Assembly: GCA_016713875.1 (NCBI GenBank)
Contig: JADJOI010000003.1
Span: 3,224,001 to 3,288,000, forward strand
DNA from: Flavobacteriales bacterium
GTDB taxonomy: Bacteria; Bacteroidota; Bacteroidia; Flavobacteriales_F; PHOS-HE28
Direction of reading: 5' to 3'
DNA length: 64,000 bases
Position numbers and translations under genes: made by a program. The notes beneath the pieces are model-generated. The model searched no databases and was not told where the DNA came from. It saw nothing but the letters and a program-made list of their open reading frames with translations. This document shows, piece by piece, positions 17,165 through 27,221 of the stretch. Every line of letters starts with the position of its first letter. The first letter of the stretch is position 1.

Positions 17165-17863
17165 TCAGCGGGGGGCGATCAGCTGGGCCAGTTCCACCGG
17201 CGGCAGGGCGTCGGCCACGTCGAGCTCGGCGATGCGGGTGCGGCGCAGGGCGCTGAGCCAGGCACCGCAGCCCAGGGCCTGCCCGATGTCGTGGGCCAGG
17301 GTGCGGATGTAGGTGCCCTTGCTCACGGTGGTGGTGAAGTGCACCTGGGGCCCTTCCATGCCCAGCAGCATCAGCTCATGCACGGTCACCCGCACGGGCT
17401 CCATCTCCACGGGACGGCCGTCGCGGGCCAGGAAGTAGGCCCGTTCGCCCTGGTGGTGCTTGGCGCTGTACATGGGTGGCCGCTGCAGCAGGTCGCCGGT
17501 GAACCGAGGCAACACCGCTTCCACTGCGGCCCGGTCGAGATGCTCCCAAGGCAGGGCCTCGCCCACCGGGGTCTCCGCGTCCTGCGAAGGGGTCACCCCC
17601 CCGAGGGTGAGCGTGCCTTCGTAGGTCTTGTCCAGGCCGGTGAGGTTGGGGAGGTCCTTGGTCCGCCTTCCGTACGCCAGCACCAGCAGCCCGCTGGCGA
17701 GCGGGTCCAGCGTGCCGGCGTGGCCCACCTTCACACGGCGGCCGGCCAGGGAGTTGAGCGCGCCGCGCAGCTTGCCCACCACATCGAAGCTGGTCCAGCC
17801 CACAGGCTTGTCCACCAGCAGCAGGCCGCCGCCCTCCAGGTCGATGGGGTCGGTGTTGGCCAT
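17165..17863 (-). CDS. truB: tRNA pseudouridine(55) synthase
   Basis: Encodes 232 residues of TruB, which isomerises U55 in the T-loop of tRNAs. The catalytic aspartate is Asp53 in GHAGTLDPLASG; LLVDKPVGWTSFDV near the N-terminus, PPMYSAKHHQGERAY and the GTYIRTLAHDIG motif complete the signature. The C-terminal PUA extension of larger TruB proteins is short or absent, as in many Bacteroidota. It is the last gene of the ftsX-DUF3098-uppP-truB cluster, starting 4 bp after the uppP stop. Confidence 0.95.
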   Translation of the reverse strand: MANTDPIDLEGGGLLLVDKPVGWTSFDVVGKLRGALNSLAGRRVKVGHAGTLDPLASGLLVLAYGRRTKDLPNLTGLDKTYEGTLTLGGVTPSQDAETPVGEALPWEHLDRAAVEAVLPRFTGDLLQRPPMYSAKHHQGERAYFLARDGRPVEMEPVRVTVHELMLLGMEGPQVHFTTTVSKGTYIRTLAHDIGQALGCGAWLSALRRTRIAELDVADALPPVELAQLIAPR

Positions 17864-17867
17864 GGCG

Positions 17868-18662
17868 TCACACCAGGTGCAGGGGGATGCCCAAGGCCAT
17901 CAGCACCAGGAGCACGCCGCCCACGGCGATGCGGTACCAGCCGAAGGCGGCCAGGCCGCGCTGCTGCAGGTAGGCGATGAAGCCCTTGATGGCCAGCACG
18001 GCCACCACGAAGGCCACGGCATTGCCGATGGCGAAAAGGCGCAGGTGCTCGCCGGTGAAGGCGCCGCCGTCGTCCAGGTAGTCCCAGAGGCTTTTGGCGG
18101 TGGCGGCGAACATGGTGGGCACGGCCAGCAGGAAGCTGAACTCCGCGGCGTGCTTGCGGGTGAGGCCCTGGGCCATGCCGCCGATGAGGGTGGCCGCCGA
18201 GCGGGATACACCGGGCACCATGGCCAGGCACTGGAAACAACCGATGATCACGGCCTGTCGGTAGCTCACCGTCTGCGGCCCGGTGCCCGTGCCGCCGGGG
18301 GCCCAGCGCTCGATGAACAGGAACACCACGCCGCCGGCCAGCAGCGCCAGGGCCACCACGGTCACGTTCTCCAGCAGCGCATCGATGTGGTCCTTGAACA
18401 GCAGGCCCATGATCACGGCCGGGATGAAGCCGGCCAGGAGCTTCAGGTAGAGGTCGAAGCTCTGGAAGAAGCGCTTCCAATAGAGCACCACCACGCTGAG
18501 GATGGCGCCGAACTGGATGGCCACCGTGAAGAGCTTCACGAAGTCGTCCTGCGCGATGCCCATCAGCGTGGAGCCGATGATCATGTGGCCGGTGCTGCTC
18601 ACGGGCAGGAACTCCGTGAGGCCCTCGATGATGGCCAGGACGATGGCCTCCAGGATCCCCAT
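17868..18662 (-). CDS. uppP: Undecaprenyl-diphosphatase (BacA family)
   Basis: A 264-residue integral membrane phosphatase that recycles undecaprenyl pyrophosphate to the monophosphate carrier used for peptidoglycan. The two signature motifs are present: [15 protein letters not shown] at about residues 13-27 and [13 protein letters not shown] in the middle. About eight membrane segments are visible. It is flanked by the DUF3098 gene upstream and truB downstream with 4-10 bp gaps, so it is almost certainly part of one operon with ftsX. Confidence 0.95.
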   Translation of the reverse strand: MGILEAIVLAIIEGLTEFLPVSSTGHMIIGSTLMGIAQDDFVKLFTVAIQFGAILSVVVLYWKRFFQSFDLYLKLLAGFIPAVIMGLLFKDHIDALLENVTVVALALLAGGVVFLFIERWAPGGTGTGPQTVSYRQAVIIGCFQCLAMVPGVSRSAATLIGGMAQGLTRKHAAEFSFLLAVPTMFAATAKSLWDYLDDGGAFTGEHLRLFAIGNAVAFVVAVLAIKGFIAYLQQRGLAAFGWYRIAVGGVLLVLMALGIPLHLV

Positions 18663-18671
18663 GCCTGCCGA

Positions 18672-18911
18672 CTACCGCGCCGGGCGCTTCAGGATGGCGT
18701 AGAAGATGAAGAGGTAGCCGGCCAGGGCCACGAGCGGGGCCACGGTGATGCGGCGGGGGCTGAAGATGGCCTCGGGGTCGAAGGCGTTGGGGTCGCCGGT
18801 GCCGCCGCCGGCCATCAGGATGAAGCCCAGCACCACGATGCCCAGGCCGATCACCAGCAGGCGGTAGTTCACGCGGGTGAAGGGCATCTCGTTGTCGTTG
18901 TGCGCGGCCAT
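18672..18911 (-). CDS. DUF3098 family small membrane protein
   Basis: A 79-residue protein with two membrane helices (about residues 18-35 and 58-75) separated by a short loop containing DPNAFDPEAIFSPRRITVAP. The N-MPFTRVNYRLLVIGLGIVVLGF pattern and the two-helix layout are those of DUF3098. The family occurs between ftsX and uppP in Flavobacteriales, as here, and may assist division or wall synthesis, but no function is shown. The ATG at 18911 lies 14 bp after the ftsX stop. Confidence 0.85.
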   Translation of the reverse strand: MAAHNDNEMPFTRVNYRLLVIGLGIVVLGFILMAGGGTGDPNAFDPEAIFSPRRITVAPLVALAGYLFIFYAILKRPAR

Positions 18912-18925
18912 GCGGGTCGGGGGAT

Positions 18926-19801
18926 TCAGCTCCAGTGGATGTCCTCGGCGGACATGCGAAGGTAGCGCCGCACGGCGAACCAGGTGCTGGCCAGGGAGAT
19001 CAGCAGGCCCAGCAGCAGCACGGCGGCGAAGAGCAGCGCCAGGGTGGTGGCGTCGGTGAAGGCCAGCAGGTCGGGCACCGTGCGCAGCACCAGGCGCAGG
19101 GTGAGCACCAGCAGGCCGATGGCCAGCACGGCGCTGAGCACGCCCTGCCACAGGCTCTGCCCCAGGAAGGGCCGCTGGATGAACCACCGGGTGGCGCCCA
19201 CCAGGTGCATGGTGCGGATCAGGAAGCGCTGGCTGTACACCGCCAGGCGGATGGTGTTGTTGATCAAGGCCACGGCGATGATGAGGAGCAGCACGCTGAA
19301 GCCCAGCACCGCCAGGCCCAGCTTGTTCATGTTCGCCTGGATATTGCGCACCACCGCCGCGTTGTAGGCCACTTCATGCGTGCGGGGGTCGTGCTGCAGC
19401 CGTTCCACGGTCCACTGCACGCTGTCCGGATGGGCGTGCGTGGCGGCCAGCCGCAGCTCGATGCTCGCCAGCAGCGGGTTGCTGCCCAGCACGCCCAGGA
19501 AGTCCTCGCCCAGGTCCTGCTTCAGCTGCTCGGCCGCTTCGTCGGCCGTCACGTACCGCGTCTCCAGCACCCACGGCTCGGTGTCCAGCGCCTTGCGGTA
19601 CTGCATCACGTCGGTCTCCTTCAGCCCGCGCTTGAGGAACACGTCCACCCGCACGTGCTCCTTGAAGTAGCGGTCCAGGGCGCGGGCGTTGAGGACCAGG
19701 AAGCCCAGCACCCCCAGCATGAAGAGCACCAGCGCGATGCCCACCACGGTGCCCACCGTGGCCGTGCGCGTGCGGCGCCGGTAGGGTCGCTCCATCGACA
19801 T
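18926..19801 (-). CDS. ftsX: Cell division protein FtsX
   Basis: A 291-residue ABC-type membrane protein of the FtsEX complex, which in other bacteria activates peptidoglycan hydrolases at the division site. It has an N-terminal helix (about 16-38), a periplasmic domain (about 40-160) and three C-terminal helices, ending RRYLRMSAEDIHWS. The partner ATPase FtsE is not encoded nearby. The promoter box TACCTTCG lies 5 bases before the start, so the mRNA may be leaderless. It heads the ftsX-DUF3098-uppP-truB operon, divergent from leuS. Confidence 0.9.
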   Translation of the reverse strand: MSMERPYRRRTRTATVGTVVGIALVLFMLGVLGFLVLNARALDRYFKEHVRVDVFLKRGLKETDVMQYRKALDTEPWVLETRYVTADEAAEQLKQDLGEDFLGVLGSNPLLASIELRLAATHAHPDSVQWTVERLQHDPRTHEVAYNAAVVRNIQANMNKLGLAVLGFSVLLLIIAVALINNTIRLAVYSQRFLIRTMHLVGATRWFIQRPFLGQSLWQGVLSAVLAIGLLVLTLRLVLRTVPDLLAFTDATTLALLFAAVLLLGLLISLASTWFAVRRYLRMSAEDIHWS

Positions 19802-19806
19802 GGCCG

Positions 19807-19841
19807 CGAAGGTAGCCGCCGGGGCCGGTCCGCTACTTTCG
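19807..19841. promoter_or_regulatory. Divergent ftsX / leuS promoters
   Basis: Two -7-type boxes face away from each other in the 74-bp gap: TACCTTCG on the minus strand (19807-19814) for ftsX and TACTTTCG on the plus strand (19834-19841) for leuS. Confidence 0.55.
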
Positions 19842-19875
19842 CGGCTCGCCGCGCAACCGCACAGGCGACAGCAGC

Positions 19876-22771
19876 ATGGCCTACGAGCACACGGACATCG
19901 AGAAGAAGTGGCAGGACGAATGGCGCAGGCGCGGCACCTACCGCGTGGCCAACGACCCCTCCAGGCCCAAGTACTACGTGCTCGACATGTTCCCCTACCC
20001 CAGCGGCGCCGGCCTGCACGTGGGGCACCCGCTCGGCTACATCGCCAGCGACATCGTGGCGCGCTACAAGCGGCATTGCGGGTTCAACGTGCTGCACCCC
20101 ATGGGCTACGACAGCTTCGGCCTGCCCGCCGAGCAGTATGCCATCCAGACGGGCCAGCACCCGGCGAAGACCACCGAGGTGAACGTGGCGCGCTACCGCG
20201 AACAGCTCGACCACATCGGCTTCAGTTTCGATTGGAGCCGCGAGGTGCGCACCAGCGATCCCGCGTTCTACAGGTGGACCCAGTGGATCTTCCTGCAGCT
20301 CTTCGACAGCTGGTACGATGCCGCGCAGCAGAAGGCCCATCCCATCCGCGAGCTCATCGCCCGCTTCGAGACCAAGGGCTGCACCGGCCAGGATGCCACC
20401 GTGCTCACCGGTGATGTGGAGCGCTTCGTGGGCGGCTTCTCCGCAGCGGAATGGAAGGCCTTCGATGAACGCACCAAACAGATGGTGCTGCAGCATTTCC
20501 GCCTGGCCTACCTCAGCGACGCGTGGGTGAACTGGTGCCCGGCACTGGGCACCGTGCTCGCCAACGACGAGGTGAAGGACGGCGTGAGCGAGCGCGGCGG
20601 CCACCCCGTGGAGCGCAAGCGCATGAAGCAGTGGAGCCTGCGCATCACGGCCTATGCCCAGCGCCTGCTCGACGGGCTGGATGCGCTCGACTGGAGCGAA
20701 AGCATCAAGGAGGCCCAGCGCAACTGGATCGGCCGCAGTGAGGGTGCCACCGTGCGCTTCCCCATCGGCGAGGACTTCATCGAGGTCTTCACCACGCGCC
20801 CCGACACGCTCTTCGGCGTCACCTTCATCACCCTCGCCCCCGAGCATGTGCTGGTGGGCAAGTTCACCATGCCCGACCGCCAGGCCGAGGTGGAGGCCTA
20901 CGTGAACACCGCCAAGAACCGCAGCGAGCGCGAGCGCCAGGCCGAGGTGGACAAGGTGAGCGGCGTGTTCACCGGCAGCTACGCGAAGCACCCCTTCACC
21001 GGTGCCGATGTGCCCGTGTGGGTGGGCGATTACGTGCTGGCCGGCTACGGCACTGGTGCCGTGATGGCCGTGCCCGGCGGCGACCAGCGCGACTGGCGCT
21101 TCGCGAAGCACTTCGGCCTGCCCATCATCGCGGTCACCGAGGGTGCCGATGTGGAGAAGGAGGCCGACGAACGCAAGGACGCCACCATCTGCAGCGAAGG
21201 CTTCCTCCAGGGCTTGAAAGTGCCGCAGGCCATCACCCGCGCCATCCAGGAGCTGGAGAAGCTGGGTGCCGGTGAGGGCAGGGTCAACTTCCGCCTGCGC
21301 GATGCCGCCTTCGGACGCCAGCGCTACTGGGGAGAACCGATCCCCATCTACTACCAGGATGGCATCCCGTACCCGCTGCCCGAGAGCGAGCTGCCGCTGA
21401 AGCTGCCCGAGGTGGACAAGTTCCTGCCCACCGAGGACGGCGAACCGCCACTGGCCCGCGCGGCGAACTGGAGCTACAACGGATATCCGCTGGAGACCAC
21501 GACGATGCCCGGCTGGGCCGGCAGCAGCTGGTACTTCCTCCGCTACATGGACCCGAAGAACGAGGGCCGTTTTGCGTCACCCGGGGCCATCAACTACTGG
21601 CAGCAGGTGGACCTCTACGTGGGCGGCAGCGAGCACGCCACCGGCCACCTGCTCTACGTCCGCTTCTGGACCAAGTTCCTCCGCGACCGCGGCTGGATCC
21701 CCTTCGATGAGCCCGCCAAGAAGTTGGTCAACCAGGGGATGATACAGGGAGTGTCGGCACTCACTCTTTCTGTTTCGAAGGCCGAGTTCAATGCAGGTTG
21801 GGATGGATTCGACTTCCCTAGGATTTTTATCTCATCCGAGCGGAGCAAATCCTTCACAGTATCCGACCTAAGACAGGAGGTTCTGGTTCACAACGAGTAT
21901 GATGAACGTGTGCCGGAGTTCACGTCGTTTCACTTATCGGGACTGAATGCTCCAATTGATTTCTTAGAGACTCAGGAGAGGATTAATCAAGAGAAGTTCC
22001 TCTCATGGAGGAAGCCGATGGAAGGCGTATTTTCCATAAGACTAGTGAGGGAAGCCGACGATTCGTTCTTGTGTCTGAGGGAACCAGAGAAAATGTCCAA
22101 GTCGAAGTTCAACGTGGTGAACCCCGACGACATCATTGAGCGCTACGGTGCGGACACGCTGCGGCTTTACGAGATGTTCCTGGGCCCCCTGGAGCAGAGC
22201 AAGCCGTGGGACACCAACGGCATCGAGGGCACCTTCCGCTTCCTGCGGAAGTTCTGGAACCTCTTCCACGGCGCTGGTGATGCGTTCGCGGTCTCCGATG
22301 ACGCCCCCACCAAGCCCGAGCTGAAGATCCTGCACGCCACCTTGAAGAAAGTGACCGAGGACATCGAGAAGATGAGCTTCAACACCAGCGTCGCGCAATT
22401 CATGATCGCCGTGAACGAGCTGGGCCATGAAATGCCGCAAGCGCGCGATCTTGGAGCCGCTCACCATCGCACTCTCGCCCTTCGCGCCGCACATCGCCGA
22501 GGAACTTTGGCAGAAGCTGGGTCATGCCACCAGCGTCACCACCGCACCCTGGCCGCAGTGGAGCGCCGAGCACCTGGTGGAGGACAGCTTCAGCTACCCC
22601 ATCAGCTTCAACGGCAAGACGCGCCTGCAGCTGGAATTCCCCATCGCCCTGAGCAAGGAGGAGGTGGAAGCCCAGGTGCTGGCCAACCCCGAGGTGCTGG
22701 CCAAGCTGGAGGGCAAAGCGCCGAAGAAGGTGATCGTGGTGCCCAGGCGCATCGTGAACATCGTGGTGTAG
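19876..22771 (+). CDS. leuS: Leucyl-tRNA synthetase (apparent frameshift near 22425)
   Basis: Class I leucyl-tRNA synthetase, about 965 residues if one frameshift is corrected. The HIGH-type motif is HVGH at residues 48-51, the editing domain (CP1) occupies about 225-430, and KMSKS is at 739-743. The frame breaks near 22425: residues up to VNELGH are in one frame and KCRKRAILEPL in another; restoring two bases gives the conserved NELxAMKC. The C-terminus ends RIVNIVV at 22771. The segment 21738-22092 is strikingly AT-richer than the rest. Because a poly-G block starts 50 bp downstream, an assembly error is a likely cause of the frameshift. Confidence 0.9.
21738..22092 (+). other. AT-rich mosaic segment inside leuS
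   Basis: About 350 bp encoding residues 622-739 of LeuRS, between GMIQG and KMSKS, use many A/T-ending codons while the flanking gene uses mostly G/C-ending codons. The frame is intact. The region corresponds to the lineage-variable insertion before KMSKS. Confidence 0.6.
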
Positions 22772-23463
<692 letters not shown>

Positions 23464-24279
23464 ATGATCCGTCACGGTCTGCTGTTCGGTCTTCTGGCCC
23501 TGGGCTTCGGTCCGGGCCGCGCGCAAGCGCCCATGCCTGTGGTGGCGATGGGCGGCGGGGCCGGGCTTCGCACTGTGGACCACAACGCCTTCCAGCCCGG
23601 CGAGAAGCTCACCTACGTGGTGCACTACGGCCTGATGGACGCCGGCGAGGCCGTGCTGGAACTGCAGGAGAGCGACCTGCGCATGGAGGGGCGTCCGCTG
23701 CTGCATGCCAAAGGTGTCGGCCGCAGCCTCGGGGCCTTCAACCTGTTCTACAAGGTGGACGACCGCTACGACACCTGGTTCGACCGCGATGGCGTGTTCC
23801 CCTGGATCTTCAAACGCAGCGTGAGCGAAGGTGGCTACGAGTTCACCCAGGACTATGTGTACCTGCAGCACAAGCAGGTGGTGACCACCCAGAAGCAACG
23901 CTCCCACGCCGTGCCCCTGCACGTGCAGGACATGCTCAGCGCCTTCTACTACGCCCGCACGCTGGACCTGTCCGTCATCACTGAAGGGCAGGAGTTCACC
24001 ATCCCCTGCTTCCTGGACGATGAGCTCTGGCCGCTGCGCATGCGCTATGTGGGCCGCGAGACGATCAAGATCCGCAACGGCCGCTACCGCTGCCTGAAGT
24101 TCCAGCCCGTGGTGCAGGAGGGCCGCATCTTCGCCACCAACGACGACCTCAACGTGTGGATCACCGACGACGGCAACAGGATCCCGGTGCTGGCGCAGGC
24201 CAAGGTGCTGGTGGGCTCCATCAAGATGGAGCTGAGCGCCCACGAAGGGCTGGTGCACCCGATCGCCCAGGTGAAGTAG
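23464..24279 (+). CDS. Secreted DUF3108 protein
   Basis: A 271-residue exported protein with a signal peptide (MIRHGLLFGLLALGFGPGRAQ). The body matches DUF3108: FQPGEKLTYVVHYGLMDAGEA near the start, YKVDDRYDTWFD, and FPVLAQ-like strand repeats towards the end (NVWITDDGNRIPVLAQAKVLVGSIK). DUF3108 proteins are periplasmic or outer-membrane-associated beta proteins of unknown function. A CACCTTTGCG box lies about 20 bases before the ATG. The 5' flank is disturbed by the poly-G block, but the gene itself is intact. Confidence 0.85.
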   Translation: MIRHGLLFGLLALGFGPGRAQAPMPVVAMGGGAGLRTVDHNAFQPGEKLTYVVHYGLMDAGEAVLELQESDLRMEGRPLLHAKGVGRSLGAFNLFYKVDDRYDTWFDRDGVFPWIFKRSVSEGGYEFTQDYVYLQHKQVVTTQKQRSHAVPLHVQDMLSAFYYARTLDLSVITEGQEFTIPCFLDDELWPLRMRYVGRETIKIRNGRYRCLKFQPVVQEGRIFATNDDLNVWITDDGNRIPVLAQAKVLVGSIKMELSAHEGLVHPIAQVK

Positions 24280-24357
24280 CTATCCCCAACGCGCCGTTGA
24301 AATGATCGGACGGGTGCGTCCGTTGCCCAAGCGGGCCATGCTGTTTCTTGCCCATCC

Positions 24358-25629
24358 ATGAGGAGGATCCGACTGTGGGGCTCAATGACCGGCCTGTTGC
24401 TGCTGGTGCTGGGCATCGTGATGACCGTCGACCTGGCGCCGCCGGTGGAGTACGTGCCCGAGCCGGTGTCGGCCCTGGCGGAGGACACCGTTCCCGATCC
24501 TCCGAGCGCCTACGGCATCCCGCTGGACGGCTTCGTGGTGGAGCGCGGCCAGGTGCGCAGTGGCAGCACCTTCGGCGACCTGCTGGCCGCGCACGGGGTG
24601 CCGTATCCGTTGGTGGACAGCCTGGTGCGGATGGCCGAAGGCACCTTCGATGTGCGGCGCATGCGGGCCGGCCACCCCATCGCCTTCATCTTCACCGACG
24701 ACGCCCACCGCCAGCTACGCTACTTCGTGTACGAGGCCGATGCCGTGGAGCAGGTGGTCTTCACCACCACCCTTCCGCTGGACGTGCATGTGCACCGCCG
24801 GCCGGTGTCCACCGCAGAGCGCGCCGTGGAGGTGAAGGTCACCGGGGCGTTGTACAATGACCTGGCGCGCGCGGGCGTGGACCCGCTGCTGAGCCTTCAG
24901 CTGGCCGAGGTCTTCGCCTGGACCGTGGACTTCTACCGCATCCAGAAGGGCGACCGCTTCACCGTGGTCTTCCTCGAGCGCCACGTGGACGGTACGCCCT
25001 ACGGCGATCCGCAGGTGCTGGCGGCACGCTACAGCAGCGGTGGCCAGGAGCGCGAGGCCTTCCACTTCGCTCCGGACAGCGCGAAGGGCGGCTACTTCGA
25101 CGCGGAGGGCAACAGCCTGCGCAAGGCCTTCCTGAAGGCGCCGTTGAAGTACAGCCGCATCAGCTCGGGCTTCACCAAGCGGCGCTTCCATCCGGTGCAG
25201 AAGCGCTTCAAGGCCCACCTGGGCACGGACTACGCGGCACCCTACGGCACCCCCATCCTGGCGGTGGGCGACGGCGTGGTGGAGAAAGCGGGCTACACGG
25301 CGGGCAACGGCAACTACGTGAAGCTGCGCCACAACGGCACCTACAGCACGCAGTACCTGCACATGCGCAGGATCCTGGTGCGAGCGGGTCAGCGGGTGCG
25401 CCAGGGCGAGACCATCGGCGAGGTCGGCAGCACGGGCCTGGCCACAGGGCCGCATGTGTGCTTCCGCTTCTGGAAGGACGGCCGCCAGGTGGACCACCGC
25501 CGCGAGGAGTTCCCCAGCGCCGAGCCGGTGGCGGCCGAGCACCGTGCCACCTTCCAACGCGAGCGCGACCGCCTGATGTCGGCGCTGGCCCAAGCCGGCG
25601 GCAAGGAGGTTCAGTCCGTCGTGTTCTGA
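24358..25629 (+). CDS. M23-family (LytM) peptidoglycan peptidase-like protein
   Basis: A 423-residue protein with an N-terminal membrane anchor (about residues 8-24), a long helper region and a C-terminal LytM domain. Zinc-site residues seen are His287 and Asp291 (HLGTD) and His335 in QYLHM. The usual final HxH is GPHVC here, so the last histidine ligand is replaced by Cys368. Bacteroidota relatives often show this VCFRFWK variant. It may be a cell-wall hydrolase with altered metal binding or a non-catalytic activator. Its 3' end overlaps the convergent oxidoreductase gene by 19 bp. Confidence 0.85.
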   Translation: MRRIRLWGSMTGLLLLVLGIVMTVDLAPPVEYVPEPVSALAEDTVPDPPSAYGIPLDGFVVERGQVRSGSTFGDLLAAHGVPYPLVDSLVRMAEGTFDVRRMRAGHPIAFIFTDDAHRQLRYFVYEADAVEQVVFTTTLPLDVHVHRRPVSTAERAVEVKVTGALYNDLARAGVDPLLSLQLAEVFAWTVDFYRIQKGDRFTVVFLERHVDGTPYGDPQVLAARYSSGGQEREAFHFAPDSAKGGYFDAEGNSLRKAFLKAPLKYSRISSGFTKRRFHPVQKRFKAHLGTDYAAPYGTPILAVGDGVVEKAGYTAGNGNYVKLRHNGTYSTQYLHMRRILVRAGQRVRQGETIGEVGSTGLATGPHVCFRFWKDGRQVDHRREEFPSAEPVAAEHRATFQRERDRLMSALAQAGGKEVQSVVF

Positions 25630-26269
25630 GCGGCCATCCGCCGGATGGCGGCGTGGTGATGTACGTGCATGCCCGCGCCGGGATGCCGGGCGGCGTGGAG
25701 CAGCGCACCGGCCAGCACAGCGTGCGGCATCGGCTTGTAGCGGTCGGGCAGAAGCGCGGCCACTGCGGATGTGAGCGCGATACCGATGCGTTCGCCCACT
25801 CGAAGCTCCGCGCGGTGTCCAAGGAGGATCGAGGGCTGGAAGAGGTGCAGGACCGGAAGTCCAATGCACGCATCCCGGCCTCCATTTCGCCCTTCACCCG
25901 GTTGTAGAAGAAGGACGAGCCCGCATCGGCACCCACTGCGCTCACCACCCCGCACATCGGCACGCCGAGCCCACGCGCCCATCGACCGATGCCGAGCACC
26001 AGGTCATGGTCCACATGACGGAAGCGCACGCGGTCACCGCCCACCTGCCGCATGGTGGTGCCGAGAGCGATCAGCACCGCATCCACGCGCTGTGGACGCA
26101 GACCGCTGAGCAGGTCAGGGTCGCCGGTCCAGACATCGAGGCGGGGGTGGTGGGCCATGGGTTTGCGCACCAAGGCTACCACGCGGTCCCACCGGGGGTC
26201 GGCCAGGGCCTGCTCCAGCGCGGCCCGGCCCACGAGGCCAGTGGCACCGGCGATCAACAGGGAAGGCAT
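25611..26269 (-). pseudogene. NAD(P)-binding oxidoreductase, frameshifted
   Basis: The 5' two thirds encode an extended-SDR-like protein starting MPSLLIAGATGLVGRAAL (Rossmann GxxGxxG), with SAVGADAGSSFFYNRVKGEME that includes a YxxxK-like pair. After LDFR the frame changes; the continuation VLHLFQPSILLGHRAELR, in a second frame, runs to a stop at 25611 and restores the family C-terminus. One missing base in the CGG/GTC junction near 25853 explains the break. HTATIP2-like NAD(P)H-binding proteins have this layout. It may be a real pseudogene or a one-base sequencing error; I favour the error because the remainder is well preserved. Confidence 0.75.
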
Positions 26270-26291
26270 GCCACAAAGAGAACGCAGTATT

Positions 26292-26336
26292 TTGTTTAAT
26301 CTGTAAACACAATTATGTTTGCACCATAAACAAGAC
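26292..26336 (+). promoter_or_regulatory. Promoter with TTG/TATGTTTG and two palindromes
   Basis: TTG at 26292-26294 and TATGTTTG at 26314-26321 are separated by 19 bases, a textbook Bacteroidota promoter. Two short palindromes overlap it: GTTTA-N5-TAAAC (about 26294-26308) and TGTTT-N7-AAACA (about 26317-26333). They are candidate operators for the winged-helix regulator encoded downstream. Confidence 0.6.
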
Positions 26337-26341
26337 AGACC

Positions 26342-26929
26342 ATGGAGACCCCGATGACTCCTGAACAGAGCCTGCGGCTGATCGAGAGCATGATCGGCCA
26401 GGCCAAGAAGAGCTTCAGCAAACTGAGCTTCTACTTTCTGATGTGGGGGGTGCTGTTGACCCTGGCCATGTTCGCCACTTACGTGTTGCGTGATCAGCCC
26501 AATGCCTGGGGTCAGGGGGCTCCCTGGGGCATCGCGGGGATCCTCGGGGGCATCGTGAGCGCTGTTCATGGCGCAAGGCAAGGCCGTCGCGAGCCCGTGA
26601 GCAATCCCATGGACGGCCTCATCGGCTGGCTGTGGTCCTCGTTCGTCATCACCATGATGATCATGATCGTGGTCAGCGTGCTGGAGCGACGGGATCCGGG
26701 AGCCATGATCACGCTGCTCACGGGCATCCCCACGTTCATGACGGGCCAGATCCTGCGATTCCGTCCGCTCATCATCGGAGGCATCCTGTTCTGGGTCGCC
26801 GGGATCGCCATGCACTTCAGCGGCGATCGGCTCACGCTGACCCTGCTCTATTCCGGGGCCATGGTGCTCGGTTACATCATCCCGGGCCTGATGCTCAAAC
26901 GCCAGGAGGATGCCCTTCGCGCCGCTTGA
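26342..26929 (+). CDS. Multi-pass membrane protein of regulator-linked operon
   Basis: A 195-residue membrane protein starting METPMTPEQSLRLIESMI, a soluble helical N-terminus followed by about five membrane segments (from residue 30 on) and a C-terminal LMLKRQEDA. No enzyme motif is visible. Proteins with this N-terminus occur upstream of small winged-helix regulators in Flavobacteria, as here: its 3' end overlaps the regulator gene by 20 bp. An alternative start is the Met at residue 5. Its role may be in stress or envelope adaptation, but that is inference from context only. Confidence 0.65.
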   Translation: METPMTPEQSLRLIESMIGQAKKSFSKLSFYFLMWGVLLTLAMFATYVLRDQPNAWGQGAPWGIAGILGGIVSAVHGARQGRREPVSNPMDGLIGWLWSSFVITMMIMIVVSVLERRDPGAMITLLTGIPTFMTGQILRFRPLIIGGILFWVAGIAMHFSGDRLTLTLLYSGAMVLGYIIPGLMLKRQEDALRAA

Positions 26930-27221
26930 TCCCGTCCTTCACAACCAGTTGCGGCTGGCGGTGGTGAGCTTGCTCGTTTCCGTGGAGAGCGCGGACTTCA
27001 ACTTCCTGCTGGAAAAGACCGGTGCCACGCGCGGCAACCTCAGTGTGCAGATCAGCAAGCTGAAGGAGTCCGGCTACATCCATGTGACCAAGGGCATGCG
27101 CGACAACTATCCCAACACCATGTGCCGGCTGACGCCGCATCACTGGTCCTGCTGCGCCGCAAAGGCACCTGGGCGCACCGGAGGACCGGCTACGTCTATG
27201 TCGCCAGCATGGTGGTGTTGA
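26910..27221 (+). pseudogene. Winged-helix transcriptional regulator, truncated at the 3' end
   Basis: The first 72 residues are a clear winged helix: LDPVLHNQLRLAVVSLL, FNFLLEKTGATRGNLSVQISKLKESGYIHV, then the wing ending NYPNTMCRLTP. Family members are about 100 residues long and continue with TPxGxxAF and a C-terminal helix. Here, immediately after LTP (about 27135), the sequence becomes unrelated (HHWSCCAAK). The downstream DNA continues in another frame as a different protein. The simplest reading is a deletion that removed the regulator's C-terminus. Whether the stump still binds DNA is unknown. Confidence 0.75.

Noticed and set aside
24308..24323. Short hairpin CGGACG-GGTG-CGTCCG as terminator
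   Set aside because: Only a 6-bp stem without a U-tract; it may be chance in G+C-rich DNA.
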